Assembly: GCF_037860755.1 (NCBI RefSeq)
Contig: NZ_JBBEOI010000004.1
Span: 1-64,000 of the forward strand
Length of the DNA stretch: 64,000 bases
Source: Aquipuribacter hungaricus
GTDB taxonomy: Bacteria > Actinomycetota > Actinomycetes > Actinomycetales > JBBAYJ01
Direction of reading: 5' to 3'
Shown: piece by piece, positions 42,856 through 51,822 of the stretch
How positions within the stretch are numbered: the stretch's first letter is position 1
How the letters are laid out: every line of letters starts with the position of its first letter
Position numbers and translations under genes: made by a program
The notes under the pieces: generated by a model
What the model was told of the DNA's origin: nothing
Seen by the model: the letters and a program-made list of their open reading frames with translations, nothing else
Database searches by the model: none

Positions 42856-44508
42856 ATGACTGCGCGCTCGGTGCCGGAGGTGCCCGACTTCGCGTCCGAC
42901 GCGGAGCGGGTGGTGTGGGAACGACTGCGCGAGCAGCTCCCGGACGACGCCGTCCTGTTCGCCAACCGCCGGTTCACGGACGCTGACGGCGACTGCGAGG
43001 CCGACCTGCTGGTGGCGTGGCCCGATGTGGGGTTCGTCGTCGTCGAGGTCAAGGGCGGCCACGTCAGCCTGGACCGGGACGGCCGGTGGCATCAGAGCGG
43101 CAAGGGCGGCGACCACGGCGTCGACCCCGTGCGACAGGCACAGCGGTGCCGCTACGCCCTGCGCGGCCACCTCGACGGCAACCCGACATGGACAGGCGGT
43201 CGGATCCGGACACAGCACCTCGTCGCGTTCCCGTACTCACGCGTGGCGCCAGACGTGTCAACCAGCGACTGCCCGCGCTGGATGGTCCTGGACCGGGACG
43301 ACGTCACCCACCTGGCGCGTCGGCTCGCAGACGCGGTCGACGCCGGTGCGGACCGGAGCCTTCCGACGCCCGGGACCGGTGAGGTCGCCCAGCTCGTCGA
43401 CTGCCTCGTCGGCCGCCCGGTCGCGCAGCGGGACCACGTCGCCGGGGAGGTCGAGGCCCGCGGGGCCGCGGTGGACCTGCTCACCCAGCGGCAGGCGGCT
43501 GTCCTCGACCACATCTCCCTGCTGCCGCGGGTGGAGGTCAGGGGCGGGGCGGGCAGCGGTAAGACGTGGCTCGCCGTGGAGCAGGCACGTCGGTTCGCCG
43601 CCGACAAGATGCGGGTCGCACTGCTGTCGTACTCGCGGGGCCTGGCGATGTACCTGCGCGAACGCTGCGACCTGCTGTCCGCCCGGCAGCGCCCCGCCTA
43701 TGTCGGTACCTTCCACGGTCTCGGTCTGGAGTGGGGCGCGAAGCCGGGTGCTGACGACGACCCGGTCTACTGGGAGGACGAGCTGCCACGCGCGATGACC
43801 GCGCTGGCCGCCGACCTGCCCGACGGTGAACGATTCGACGCCCTGGTGGTGGACGAGGGTCAGGACTTCGACGACACCTGGTGGCCGGCCCTGCTGGCCG
43901 GTCTGCGCGAGCCCGGTCGGCTCGTGGTGTTCGCCGACGAGGGGCAGCGCGTGTTCGCCCGCGCGGGACGCCCGCCCGTGGACCTCGTCCCGATCCCGCT
44001 GGACGAGAACCTCCGGAACACCAGGCAGATCGCCCAGGCCTTCAGCAGCCTCGTGCCCACCCAGCAGCGCATCCGCGGCGGCGACGGCGAGGCGGTCCGC
44101 TTCGTCCCGTGCAGCAGCGAGGACGCGCTCGACACGGCGGACGAGATGGTCGACGAGCTGCTGGAACGCGTGGGCTACGAGCCGCACCACGTCGCGCTGC
44201 TCACCACCGGCCGTCGGCACCCGGTGCAGCGGGAGGGTCAGGAGGAGGGGCACGACGTCTACTGGCGTGACTTCTTCGACGCCCGGTCGACGTTCTACGG
44301 GCACGTCCTCGGGTTCAAGGGGCTCGAGCGGCCGGTCGTGGTGCTGGCCGTCAACGGCTTCGGCAGCGGTGACGGCGCCGAGCGGGCCCGGGAGAAGCTG
44401 TACGTCGGTCTGTCGCGGGCGCGCGACCTGCTGGTCGTCTGCGGCGACCCCCGCCTGATCCGTTCGGCCGGTGGGGACGGGGTGGCACGTCGGCTGGGGA
44501 TCAGGTGA
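42856..44508 (+). CDS. NERD domain and UvrD/Rep-like helicase protein
   Basis: 550 residues from ATG 42856, with GGGGAGG 8 nt upstream; the open frame before it is not coding. The N-terminal NERD nuclease-like domain has ERVVWERLREQL, CEADLLVAWPDVGFVVVEVKGG (Asp and E-x-K) and a WHQSGKG segment. The helicase part has Walker A RGGAGSGKTWLAV near residue 230, Walker B LVVDEGQDFDD near 331, FADEGQRVF, NLRNTRQIA and the final KLYVGLSRARDLLVV. NERD-helicases are known single-gene defence candidates and appear in plasmid and phage restriction contexts. It stands alone before the toxin-antitoxin genes. Confidence 0.9.
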   Translation: MTARSVPEVPDFASDAERVVWERLREQLPDDAVLFANRRFTDADGDCEADLLVAWPDVGFVVVEVKGGHVSLDRDGRWHQSGKGGDHGVDPVRQAQRCRYALRGHLDGNPTWTGGRIRTQHLVAFPYSRVAPDVSTSDCPRWMVLDRDDVTHLARRLADAVDAGADRSLPTPGTGEVAQLVDCLVGRPVAQRDHVAGEVEARGAAVDLLTQRQAAVLDHISLLPRVEVRGGAGSGKTWLAVEQARRFAADKMRVALLSYSRGLAMYLRERCDLLSARQRPAYVGTFHGLGLEWGAKPGADDDPVYWEDELPRAMTALAADLPDGERFDALVVDEGQDFDDTWWPALLAGLREPGRLVVFADEGQRVFARAGRPPVDLVPIPLDENLRNTRQIAQAFSSLVPTQQRIRGGDGEAVRFVPCSSEDALDTADEMVDELLERVGYEPHHVALLTTGRRHPVQREGQEEGHDVYWRDFFDARSTFYGHVLGFKGLERPVVVLAVNGFGSGDGAERAREKLYVGLSRARDLLVVCGDPRLIRSAGGDGVARRLGIR

Positions 44509-44524
44509 CCGTGCCGCCGACCGC

Positions 44525-44893
44525 CTACCAGGCCGTCGGGACCCCGTAGCGACGCACGACCTCGTCCTTCGACACCAGGACGAGGTTCTCCAGCTGCGCC
44601 TGAGCGACGAGCATCCGGTCGAACGGGTCACGGTGGTGCAGGGCCAGGTGGGCGGCGGCCTGGGCGTGCTCCGCGGTGATCGCCAGCACGTCGACGTCCG
44701 CGCGGCGCGCCGCCTCGGTGACCGGCGGGACCGAGAGGCGTCCCGCCGCACGCTTGATCTCGGCCTCCCACACCGACGCCGCGGACAGCAGGACCAGCTC
44801 CGCGCCGGCCACGAGCGTCCGCGCGCTGGCCGGCAGGCGTTCGTCGCCCGCGACGAGCCACAGGAACGCGTGGGTGTCGAGCAGGAGCCTCAC
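44525..44893 (-). CDS. PIN domain ribonuclease toxin (type II TA)
   Basis: 122 residues from ATG 44893, overlapping the antitoxin stop by 4 bp. The PIN active-site acidic residues are present: LLLDTHAFLWL (Asp6), SVWEAEIKR (Glu) and HRDPFDRMLVAQA (Asp pair). The short length and LVSKDEVVRRYGV ending match the PilT-like/VapC toxins paired with Phd antitoxins. It should cleave RNA and is held inactive by the upstream antitoxin. Confidence 0.92.
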   Translation of the reverse strand: MRLLLDTHAFLWLVAGDERLPASARTLVAGAELVLLSAASVWEAEIKRAAGRLSVPPVTEAARRADVDVLAITAEHAQAAAHLALHHRDPFDRMLVAQAQLENLVLVSKDEVVRRYGVPTAW

Positions 44894-45129
44894 GCCGCAG
44901 GGATCCCGAAGAGGTCGGCCATGTCGTCGTCGCCGACCCAGTCGCCCGGGTCGTCGATCTCGCCCCGGAGCGCCCCGAACCGCTCGGCGTGCACCGGGGC
45001 GCCCGTCACCGGGACCAGGCGGGCAACTGCTCGGCCGCCCCTGGTGACGACCACCTCACCGCCCGCCTCGACCTCGCGCAGGAGCTCGGACAGCCTGGTC
45101 TTGGCCTCGTGCACGCCTACCTCGGTCAT
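44890..45129 (-). CDS. Phd/YefM-type antitoxin
   Basis: 79 residues from ATG 45129. The Phd fold is visible in VGVHEAKTRLSELLREVEAGGEVVVTRGGRAVARLVP, and the acidic C-terminus (DDPGDWVGDDDMADLFGIP) is the toxin-binding arm. A TAACCT -10 (minus strand, 45136-45141) ends 6 nt before the ATG, suggesting a leaderless transcript, and a palindrome just upstream is the probable autoregulatory site. Confidence 0.92.
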   Translation of the reverse strand: MTEVGVHEAKTRLSELLREVEAGGEVVVTRGGRAVARLVPVTGAPVHAERFGALRGEIDDPGDWVGDDDMADLFGIPAA

Positions 45130-45161
45130 CTGGTCAGGTTAGTCCTGCTGCACCCAGCGAA

Positions 45162-45176
45162 CAACCAGAATGGTTG
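45162..45176. promoter_or_regulatory. Palindromic operator upstream of the Phd/PIN pair
   Basis: CAACCA-GAA-TGGTTG is a perfect 6-bp inverted repeat around three bases, 33 bp upstream of the antitoxin ATG and just before its predicted -10. Type II antitoxins bind such sites to repress their own operon. Confidence 0.6.
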
Positions 45177-45238
45177 GCGCTGATGCCGGCAGTTCCGAGG
45201 GCGTGGCGGTCCGGCAGACGGTCGCGACATGAGGCTCG

Positions 45239-45652
45239 TCAGGCGGGCTCGGCCGGGACCGCTCGCGACCCCTCGGGTGTGATGACGTACACCCCGATCA
45301 GACGCGGCCCCTCCGCGCACGCCGTAGTGGCGGCCCGGCGCCAGGCCTGGTCCCCGGGGCGGATGCTCAGGCCCTGTCGTCGCGCGACCGCGACGAGCAC
45401 GGAGCCCCGCTCGTCCGCTGCCGCGACGAGGCTGCGCAGAGCCGTCTCCCGCTCGGCTTCGGACAGGTCGTCAGGCAGCTCGCCGACGATCGCCGGCACC
45501 AGCAGCCGGTCCTCGTCGTCGCAGAGCAGCACAGCGATCGCGCCGCGATGCCGATCGCGCTCAGGAACCACGAGGTCGAGGACGTCGGCGGTGTAGGCCG
45601 GGTCTGACAGGGGGAGGTCTTGTGGGTCGTCGGGGAGGTCGGTGAACGCCAT
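45239..45652 (-). CDS. Actinobacterial hypothetical protein (possible RadC/JAB-like)
   Basis: 137 residues from ATG 45652. The protein has an acidic opening (DLPDDPQDLPLSDP), a strand GAIAVLLCDDEDRLLVPAIV, a helix DLSEAERETALRSLVAAAD and GSVLVAVARRQGLSIRPGDQAW, ending in LIGVYVITPEG. The last part resembles short actinobacterial proteins with a RadC/JAB-like core in which the metal ligands are lost. The assignment is tentative. Single gene, convergent with nothing close. Confidence 0.55.
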   Translation of the reverse strand: MAFTDLPDDPQDLPLSDPAYTADVLDLVVPERDRHRGAIAVLLCDDEDRLLVPAIVGELPDDLSEAERETALRSLVAAADERGSVLVAVARRQGLSIRPGDQAWRRAATTACAEGPRLIGVYVITPEGSRAVPAEPA

Positions 45653-45844
45653 GCCCGGAGGCTGTCCCGGCGAGGCCCCGCTTCGTCAGCGTCGTCCACA
45701 GACCCGACCTCCGTCAGGGGCTCCGACAGCGGGGCGCGCCGCGCATGACCCGCCCGCGGGTGCAGCGACCCTGCGCGCTGCGCTACACACGGTGCCGGCG
45801 CCTCCACCGAGCCGCGCCGGCGCCCGACTGACGAAAGGCACTCT

Positions 45845-46540
45845 GTGAAGGACAAGCGAGCTCTCGTCGTCCGAGGCGGCTGGGACGGCCACCAGCCCGT
45901 CGCAGCCACCGACCGCTTCAGCCCGTACTTGCGGGACAACGGCTACGACGTCCGCGTCGAGGAGTCCGCGGCCGCCTTCGCCGACAGCGACTACATGGCC
46001 GGCGTCGACCTGGTCCTGCACTGCGTGAGCATGGGCAGCATCGAGAAGGACGAGGTGGCCGGCCTGCGCGCTGCCGTCGAGGCCGGGACCGGCCTGGCCG
46101 GCTGGCACGGCGGGATCGCCGACTCCTACCGCGACGTGTCCGACTACCTGCAGCTGGTCGGCGGGCAGTTCGGCGGCCACCCCGGCAAGCACCCCGATGA
46201 GTGCACCGGCGAGCAGTCCGACAACTACGTGCCGCACCGGATCACCATGCTGCCCGCCGCGGCCGAGCACCCGGTCACGGCCGGCATCGCCGACTTCGAC
46301 CTGGTGACCGAGCAGTACTGGGTGCTGGCGGACTCCTACTGCGACGTGCTCGCCACCACCACGCAGGCGGTCCGGGAGTGGGACCCGTGGCACCGGCCGG
46401 TGACGTCGCCGGCGGTGTGGACGCGTAGCTGGGGCCGGGGTCGGGTCTTCGTCTGCACCCCCGGCCATGACCTCGAGACACTTGACAACCCCAACGTGCG
46501 CACCCTCGTCGAGCGGGGGCTGCTGTGGGCGAGCCGATGA
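45845..46540 (+). CDS. ThuA family (trehalose utilisation-like) protein
   Basis: 231 residues from GTG 45845, with GAAAGG upstream. The class I glutamine-amidotransferase-like fold is shown by ALVVRGGWDGHQP, LVLHCVSMG, TGLAGWHGGIADSY, the QFGGHPGKH loop and RGRVFVCTPGHDLETL. ThuA proteins act in sugar or disaccharide catabolism; the exact reaction is unknown. It overlaps the next gene (ATGA at 46537-46540), a Gfo/Idh/MocA oxidoreductase, the usual partner. Confidence 0.88.
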   Translation: MKDKRALVVRGGWDGHQPVAATDRFSPYLRDNGYDVRVEESAAAFADSDYMAGVDLVLHCVSMGSIEKDEVAGLRAAVEAGTGLAGWHGGIADSYRDVSDYLQLVGGQFGGHPGKHPDECTGEQSDNYVPHRITMLPAAAEHPVTAGIADFDLVTEQYWVLADSYCDVLATTTQAVREWDPWHRPVTSPAVWTRSWGRGRVFVCTPGHDLETLDNPNVRTLVERGLLWASR

Positions 46541-47619
46541 GGGTCGGTGTCGTCGGCTGCGGCGCGATCCTGCCGCAGTACCTGCAGACCTTCGCCGGCC
46601 TGACCTCCGTGCAGCTGGTCGCCGTCGCGGACCTGGAACCCGCCCGTGCGGAGGCGGTCACGGCCGACCTGCGGGGGGTGCGCGCGCTGACGGTCGACGA
46701 CCTGCTGGCCGACGACGAGGTCGACGTCGTCCTCAACCTCACTGTCCCGGCCGCGCACGCCGAGGTGTCGCTCCGGGCCATGGCCGCGGGCAAGCACGTC
46801 TACACCGAGAAGCCGTTCACCTCGACGACGGAGCAGGCCACGCAGGTGCTCGACGCGGCGCGCGCGGCCGGCGTGCTCGTCGGGTGCGCCCCGGACACGG
46901 TGCTCGGCACGGGCGTGCAGACCGCGCGGAAGGCGGTCGACGACGGCCTGGTCGGGGCACCGGTCTTCGCGACGGCGACCATGCTCACCCCCGGCCACGA
47001 GCGGTGGCACCCGAACCCGGACTTCTACTACGTCCCGGGCGGCGGCCCGCTCATGGACATGGGGCCGTACTACGTCACCACGCTGGTCACGTTGCTCGGG
47101 CCCGTGGCCTCGGTCGTCGGCGCGGGCAGCCGGACGCGCGGCCTGCGGACCATCGGCACCGGCCCGCGCGAGGGGGAGCAGGTGCCCGTCAGCACCGACA
47201 GCCACGTCACCGCCGTCCTCGTCCATGAGTCCGGGGTGCTGTCCACCTTGGTCATGAGCTTCGACGGGGTCGCGACCCGTGCGCCGAACATCGAGGTGCA
47301 CGGCGAGCTGGGCAGCCTCGTGCTCCCCGACCCCAACTACTTCGACGGCGACGTCGAGCTGTGCACGCTGGCCGAGCGGGACGCCGGCTGGCAGGTGCTC
47401 CCGGTCAGCGCCGGCTACCGAGGAGCCGGTCGCGGGTACGGCCTCGCCGACATGGCGGTCACGCCGGCCGGGCAGCAGCACCGCGCGAACGAGGAGCTCG
47501 GGTTCCATGTGCTCGACGTCATGGAGTCGGTCCTCGCCTCCACCGCGAGCGGCGCGTCGGTACCCATGCGGAGCACGGCGGCCCGTCCTGCACCGGTCCC
47601 GCTGGGCGACCTGGCCTGA
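46537..47619 (+). CDS. Gfo/Idh/MocA family oxidoreductase
   Basis: 360 residues from ATG 46537. The N-terminal Rossmann domain has VGVVGCGAILPQYL, then VDVVLNLTVPAAH and the family signature GKHVYTEKPF with the catalytic Lys. The C-terminal alpha/beta domain contains PNPDFYYVPGGGPLMDMGPYY and SFDGVATRAPNIEVHGELGS. It should interconvert sugars or cyclitols using NAD(P). Coupled to ThuA and followed by a very strong terminator, the two form a two-gene sugar-metabolism operon. Confidence 0.92.
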   Translation: MRVGVVGCGAILPQYLQTFAGLTSVQLVAVADLEPARAEAVTADLRGVRALTVDDLLADDEVDVVLNLTVPAAHAEVSLRAMAAGKHVYTEKPFTSTTEQATQVLDAARAAGVLVGCAPDTVLGTGVQTARKAVDDGLVGAPVFATATMLTPGHERWHPNPDFYYVPGGGPLMDMGPYYVTTLVTLLGPVASVVGAGSRTRGLRTIGTGPREGEQVPVSTDSHVTAVLVHESGVLSTLVMSFDGVATRAPNIEVHGELGSLVLPDPNYFDGDVELCTLAERDAGWQVLPVSAGYRGAGRGYGLADMAVTPAGQQHRANEELGFHVLDVMESVLASTASGASVPMRSTAARPAPVPLGDLA

Positions 47620-47623
47620 ACGA

Positions 47624-47657
47624 CAGGGCCGCCGGACCAGACGGTCCGGCGGCCCTG
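47624..47657. terminator. 15-bp perfect stem bidirectional terminator
   Basis: CAGGGCCGCCGGACC (47624-47638) and its exact complement (47643-47657) flank a 4-nt loop, between two convergent genes. It is the strongest hairpin noted in the window. Confidence 0.85.
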
Positions 47658-47670
47658 GATCACCCTGCGG

Positions 47671-49023
47671 TCAGTCCCGCTCGTGGCTGAACAGCCAGTC
47701 GAGCATGACGGCGTTGGAGTACGTCGGCACCCACGAGAAGTGCGGGTTGACCGGCGTCGTCCCCGCGGTCCAGGTCGTGAACAGGTGGTCGGCACCGGCG
47801 GCCTCGGCGGCGTCCCACTGCGCCTGCGCCCGGGCCTCGTTCTCCGCGTCGGGCAGGTTGGCGGCCCACTCGTCGAACACGACGGGCGTGCCGAGCGAGG
47901 CGATGGTGCGGAACAGCGCGATGTCGGAGTCCGGCCGGTCGTAGAGGACGGTGCCGTCGTCGACGGAGTGCGTCGCCCAGATCGGGATGGTCGCGAGCAC
48001 GGGCGCCGCGGGCTGGTCGGCGTACCCGGTGGTGGGCAGCGCGGCCGCGAACAGGTCCGGGTGCTTCGGCAGGATGTCGAAGGTGCCCATGGAGCCCATG
48101 GACAGCCCGGTCAGGTAGACGCGGTCGGGGTCGACGGGCTGCTCGGCGATGGTGCGCTCGATGAGCTCCATGAGCGTCTGCTGCACCGCGGGCACCTCCC
48201 ACACCGAGCTGCCCGGCGTCACCGGCTGGATCGACGGCGGCGGGGCCTGCGGCGCGAGGACGATGCTGCGGTCGGTCGCCTGGCGCTCCGGCTCGGCGAA
48301 GGCCACGGCGAGCTCGTTCGCCATGAGCTGGACGGTGCCGTCGGTGCCGCGCTCGCCCGCACCGTGCAGGGCGACGACGAGAGGGAGCAGCTCCTCGCTC
48401 GCGCCGCGCTCGGCGGGCGGGGTGTAGAGGCCGTAGCGCAGCGTCGACCCGGACGTGCCCGTGGTGGAGCGGACCTGGAAGTCGTCGACGACCAGCCGCA
48501 CGACGTCGTCGTTGGCGACGGCGTCGCCGGTGGCGGGCACCTGTACGCGGCCGCGGGCGTCGACGACGTCCTCGTCGATCTCGAGCAGGTAGGCGCCGTC
48601 GAGGTCGAGCCGCTCGTTGACCGTGCCGTTGTAGGCCAGCGCGGCGGCGCCCGGCTCGGCGGTGGCGAGCTCGACGACCAGGTACTGCCCGACGCGGCGC
48701 TCCTCACCGGGCTCGGGGGAGTGGCTGAGGTAGACGTCGACGACCGTCCGCTCGACGGGGAGGCCGTCCACGGTGACGGACACCTCGAACGCCTCGGTCG
48801 GCAGGTCGGCGGCACGCACCCGCAGCCGGCTGTCGTACTCGACGACCAGCGCGCTGACGGCCGCCCCCAGCTCGTCCACCTCCACGACGGCGTCGACGCC
48901 GACGATCTCCGGGGCGGACGTCGTGCCGGCCGGGGCGGCCTGGGCCGCTCCCGTCGAGCCGGCCGTGAGGCCCACCAGGGCTGTCGCTGTCAGGACGCTC
49001 GCCCATCGCACCGTGCTCGTCAT
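47671..49023 (-). CDS. Secreted esterase with Ig-like N-terminal domain
   Basis: 450 residues from ATG 49023, with GGGGAG upstream. A signal peptide ends near residue 30 (GAAQAAPAG). A beta-rich Ig-like domain (about residues 40-190) precedes an alpha/beta hydrolase with LPLVVALHGAGERG (oxyanion region), the nucleophile motif GLSMGSMG and the IPIWATHSVDDGTV segment carrying the catalytic Asp, then a C-terminal His in NPHFSW. The architecture matches esterases with an Ig-like N-terminal domain and PHB-depolymerase-like enzymes. It acts outside the cell on an unknown ester, possibly plant polysaccharide. Confidence 0.85.
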   Translation of the reverse strand: MTSTVRWASVLTATALVGLTAGSTGAAQAAPAGTTSAPEIVGVDAVVEVDELGAAVSALVVEYDSRLRVRAADLPTEAFEVSVTVDGLPVERTVVDVYLSHSPEPGEERRVGQYLVVELATAEPGAAALAYNGTVNERLDLDGAYLLEIDEDVVDARGRVQVPATGDAVANDDVVRLVVDDFQVRSTTGTSGSTLRYGLYTPPAERGASEELLPLVVALHGAGERGTDGTVQLMANELAVAFAEPERQATDRSIVLAPQAPPPSIQPVTPGSSVWEVPAVQQTLMELIERTIAEQPVDPDRVYLTGLSMGSMGTFDILPKHPDLFAAALPTTGYADQPAAPVLATIPIWATHSVDDGTVLYDRPDSDIALFRTIASLGTPVVFDEWAANLPDAENEARAQAQWDAAEAAGADHLFTTWTAGTTPVNPHFSWVPTYSNAVMLDWLFSHERD

Positions 49024-49147
49024 CGAGGCTCCCCGTGCTCGCGTTGGTCGGCCGCCATGGCCGCGCAGCACCGATCCCACACCGTCGGGCGGAAGTGGTC
49101 AACACGCCGGTCAAAGTGTGTGAGCGGTCGCGGCACCGGAACCGCAG

Positions 49148-49178
49148 ACCGGCCCGCCCCCTGAGGGGACGGGCCGGT
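49148..49178 (-). terminator. Hairpin after the beta-helix gene
   Basis: ACCGGCCCG (49148-49156) pairs with CGGGCCGGT (49170-49178), with an inner CCCC/GGGG extension. It lies 16 bp downstream of the stop of the beta-helix gene, on the minus strand, and separates it from the esterase gene. Confidence 0.7.
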
Positions 49179-49194
49179 CGTCGTGCGGGAGGGC

Positions 49195-51129
49195 TCAGCC
49201 CACCGGGTACCGCACCAGGTATGCCGGGTCCTCGTAGCTGTCGGGGTCACCGGCGGGCGGGATGCCGTCCACCCGGTCGCCGACGCCGTTGACGATCGAC
49301 TCGATGATCCCGGGACCGCTGAGGTTCTTCGTCATGACGTGGTTGAGCACGACAAGCGGGGTCTCGGGGACCTCGTAGCCGTTGGCCGTGACGATCGACG
49401 GGTTGTTGCGGTTGAAGGCGTAGACGCCGCCGCCGGTGAGCGTGTGCCGCTGCACGTCGTCGGCAACCTTGTACGCGGCCCAGCCGAGCGTGCCGTCGTC
49501 GGCGGTCCAGTCCGCCTGGGTGGGCGGGTCGTAGGGCAGCTCGTTCTGGAAGAACACGACCTCGCCGTCCTCGCCGTTCCAGACCACGTTGTGCTCCTGG
49601 AAGTGCTCGACGAAGAACCCGGTCGCCGTGACCCGGTCACCGTTGACGACGACGCCGGTGCGGCCGATGTTGGTGCGCCAGCGCTCGTTGTCGCCGAACG
49701 TCCCGTCGGTGCGGTCGAAGCCCTCGATGCCGTGGTCGGCGCGCCACACCCAGGTGTGGTCGACGAGCACGTCGTCGCTGTTGACCTCGAGCGCGACGTC
49801 GGTCCGGCCGACGTAGGGCCCGCCGACGCGGAAGTACACGTCGGACAGCGTCGTCGGGTTGGCCGCCGACGACTTCCGCGGCGACGACGGGCTGTTGGGC
49901 CGGCCGACCTGGAGCAGGGCGGGGGACTCGACCTCGCCGGCGTCGACGGTGATGCCGGCGACGACCACGCCGGGCACGTCGGCGATGCGCAGCGGCACGG
50001 CGCCGCCGACGGAGTGCAGCGTCGCCAGGCCGAGGCCGAGCACGACCGTGTCGGCCCGCTTGACGGAGATGCTCCGGTCGATGTCGTACACGCCGGGGGT
50101 CAGCAGCAGGTGCTTGCCGCGGGCGAGCTGGCTGTTGACCTGCTGCTCCGAGACACCGGGCTCGGCGACGAAGAAGTCGCCGAGGGGGATGGTGCGGCCG
50201 GCGGTCAGACCCTCGTCCCAGGACAGGCCCCGGGTCTCGGTCGCGGCGGACGGGACACGGACCTGGTAGACGCCGGCGTCGTCGACGAAGAGGTACGGCT
50301 TCTCGCGGCTCACCGGCGTGGTCTCGAGCGTCGTGTACGGCGTGGTCGGGTAGTCGCGGTCGTCGGGGGCGCCGACGACGCCGGCGAAGACCTGGTTCCA
50401 CACGGCGTTGGACCAGGCGCCGACCTCGCTGTTGCGGGTGAACCACTGCTGCTGGGAGCCGTTGGTGATCGACGCCGAGCGGGAGTCGGCGATGAAGCCG
50501 CCGCTCGCGAACGACGGGCCGGTGCAGTAGTCCATCAGCGTGAGGTTGCCGCCGGTGACGTCGACGCGGCGCATGGACACCGCCTGCGACACGGCCCAGA
50601 AGTTGGCGCTGGACTCGCAGCCGCCCTGGCCGGCCTTGTTGACGTCGATGGTGAGGTTGGAGACGCCGCGCCAGAAGTTGTTGAGCGCGAAGCAGCCGAC
50701 GAACTCCGGGTTGCTCGGGTCGTCGAAGCACTGGTTGTAGACCTCGACCGCGCCATTGATCGTCACGTCGCCCGTGTCGGCGCCGAGGCCGACGACCTCG
50801 GTGTAGTAGCCGACCTTGATCTGCAGCGGCTCCTCGTCCGTACCGTAGACACCGGGCTCGAACAGCAGCGCGTACCGGTCGGAGCCCATCTCGGCGCTGA
50901 CCTGCTTCGCGTGGATGGCGTCGACGGTCGCCTGGATCTCGCTGACCGGCATGCTGGGGTCGAACACTGTGGTGCCGGGTCCGAGGTCGGGGTCCGTCGC
51001 CGAGGCCGACGGGGCGGGGGCGGCAGTCGCGGTGGCGGCCGAGACCAGGGTCAGCGCGACGCCGGCGGCCAGCGCCTGGCCGATCCGCCTGCTCACGCGT
51101 GCGCGGGGTGCGCGCAGGGTGCTTCTCAC
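49195..51129 (-). CDS. Secreted right-handed beta-helix (pectate-lyase-like) protein
   Basis: 644 residues from GTG 51129, with AAGGAG 8 nt upstream. The signal peptide begins with basic residues (RAPRARVSRR) and ends near residue 36 (TATAAPAP). The mature protein shows repeated short strand turns: LLFEPGVYG, LQIKVGYYTEVVGLG, FWRGVSNLTIDV, SVKRADTVVLGLG, VPGVVVAGITVDAG and DVALEVNSDDVLVDHTWVWRADHG. Such turns are typical of a two-lobed right-handed beta-helix. Actinobacterial relatives are annotated as coagulation factor 5/8-type or pectate lyase superfamily proteins. It probably binds or cuts polysaccharide; the catalytic residues cannot be named. Confidence 0.78.
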   Translation of the reverse strand: MRSTLRAPRARVSRRIGQALAAGVALTLVSAATATAAPAPSASATDPDLGPGTTVFDPSMPVSEIQATVDAIHAKQVSAEMGSDRYALLFEPGVYGTDEEPLQIKVGYYTEVVGLGADTGDVTINGAVEVYNQCFDDPSNPEFVGCFALNNFWRGVSNLTIDVNKAGQGGCESSANFWAVSQAVSMRRVDVTGGNLTLMDYCTGPSFASGGFIADSRSASITNGSQQQWFTRNSEVGAWSNAVWNQVFAGVVGAPDDRDYPTTPYTTLETTPVSREKPYLFVDDAGVYQVRVPSAATETRGLSWDEGLTAGRTIPLGDFFVAEPGVSEQQVNSQLARGKHLLLTPGVYDIDRSISVKRADTVVLGLGLATLHSVGGAVPLRIADVPGVVVAGITVDAGEVESPALLQVGRPNSPSSPRKSSAANPTTLSDVYFRVGGPYVGRTDVALEVNSDDVLVDHTWVWRADHGIEGFDRTDGTFGDNERWRTNIGRTGVVVNGDRVTATGFFVEHFQEHNVVWNGEDGEVVFFQNELPYDPPTQADWTADDGTLGWAAYKVADDVQRHTLTGGGVYAFNRNNPSIVTANGYEVPETPLVVLNHVMTKNLSGPGIIESIVNGVGDRVDGIPPAGDPDSYEDPAYLVRYPVG

Positions 51130-51279
51130 CGGTGGACTCCTTCGTCCTGGAGGGGTGGGGTCGTCAGCGGTGCACCGGTGGCTCGTCGCCTGGTACCTGC
51201 AGACCGCGGAACTGTCGCACGACCCCTGGTCAGATGCCACGGACGGTGCAGTGTCCGACGGCCCAGCCGTCCAGCGCGC

Positions 51280-51822
51280 TCAGGGGACGGGCGAGCCCAC
51301 CGGCTGAGCCGCACCCGCACGCCGGGCGGGGCGACGGCGGACCGCCCGGGCGCGGTCGCCGCGCACCCACAGGTGCGCCCCGCCGACCACGACGAGCCAG
51401 ACCAGCGCGAGCGCCGCCAGGGCCGCCGCCGCACCGGCCGGCTGCGTGACGACGAAGCTCGGGACCAGCCGGTCCGGGACCGCCACCGCGCCGACGAACG
51501 CGCCGGCCAGGCCGCTGTAGCTGCCGATCATGTTGCCGCGGTGGGCCCTGAGGTCGTGCCGCCTCGCGGCGCGGACCCCGAGGACCAGGGCTGTCAGCGT
51601 CACGAGCGACAGGACGTGCAGGACGCTGAAGCGACCGTCACGCAGGTCGCGGATCGCGAACGACGACGTGGCGACGAAGGTCATGCCCGCCACCCACGAC
51701 CACCCGACGAGGCGGTGGACGGTGTCGCCCTTGCGGCGGCGGAGCAGCGCGTAGGCACCCAGACCGAGGCAGAGGACGGCGGTGCTCGCGTGGGCGACGA
51801 GGAGGGCCAGCGGGGCGGTCAT
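51280..51822 (-). CDS. DUF2306-type four-helix membrane protein
   Basis: 180 residues from ATG 51822, overlapping the MarR stop (ATGA). Four or five hydrophobic helices are visible (LLVAHASTAVLCLGLGAYALL, GWSWVAGMTFVATSSFAI, SVLHVLSLVTLTALVLG, AALAALALVWLVVVGGAHLWV), with the histidines of DUF2306 (H11, H36, H94). The domain is thought to be related to heme- or quinone-binding membrane proteins. Coupling to a MarR regulator suggests controlled expression. Confidence 0.75.
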   Translation of the reverse strand: MTAPLALLVAHASTAVLCLGLGAYALLRRRKGDTVHRLVGWSWVAGMTFVATSSFAIRDLRDGRFSVLHVLSLVTLTALVLGVRAARRHDLRAHRGNMIGSYSGLAGAFVGAVAVPDRLVPSFVVTQPAGAAAALAALALVWLVVVGGAHLWVRGDRARAVRRRPARRAGAAQPVGSPVP

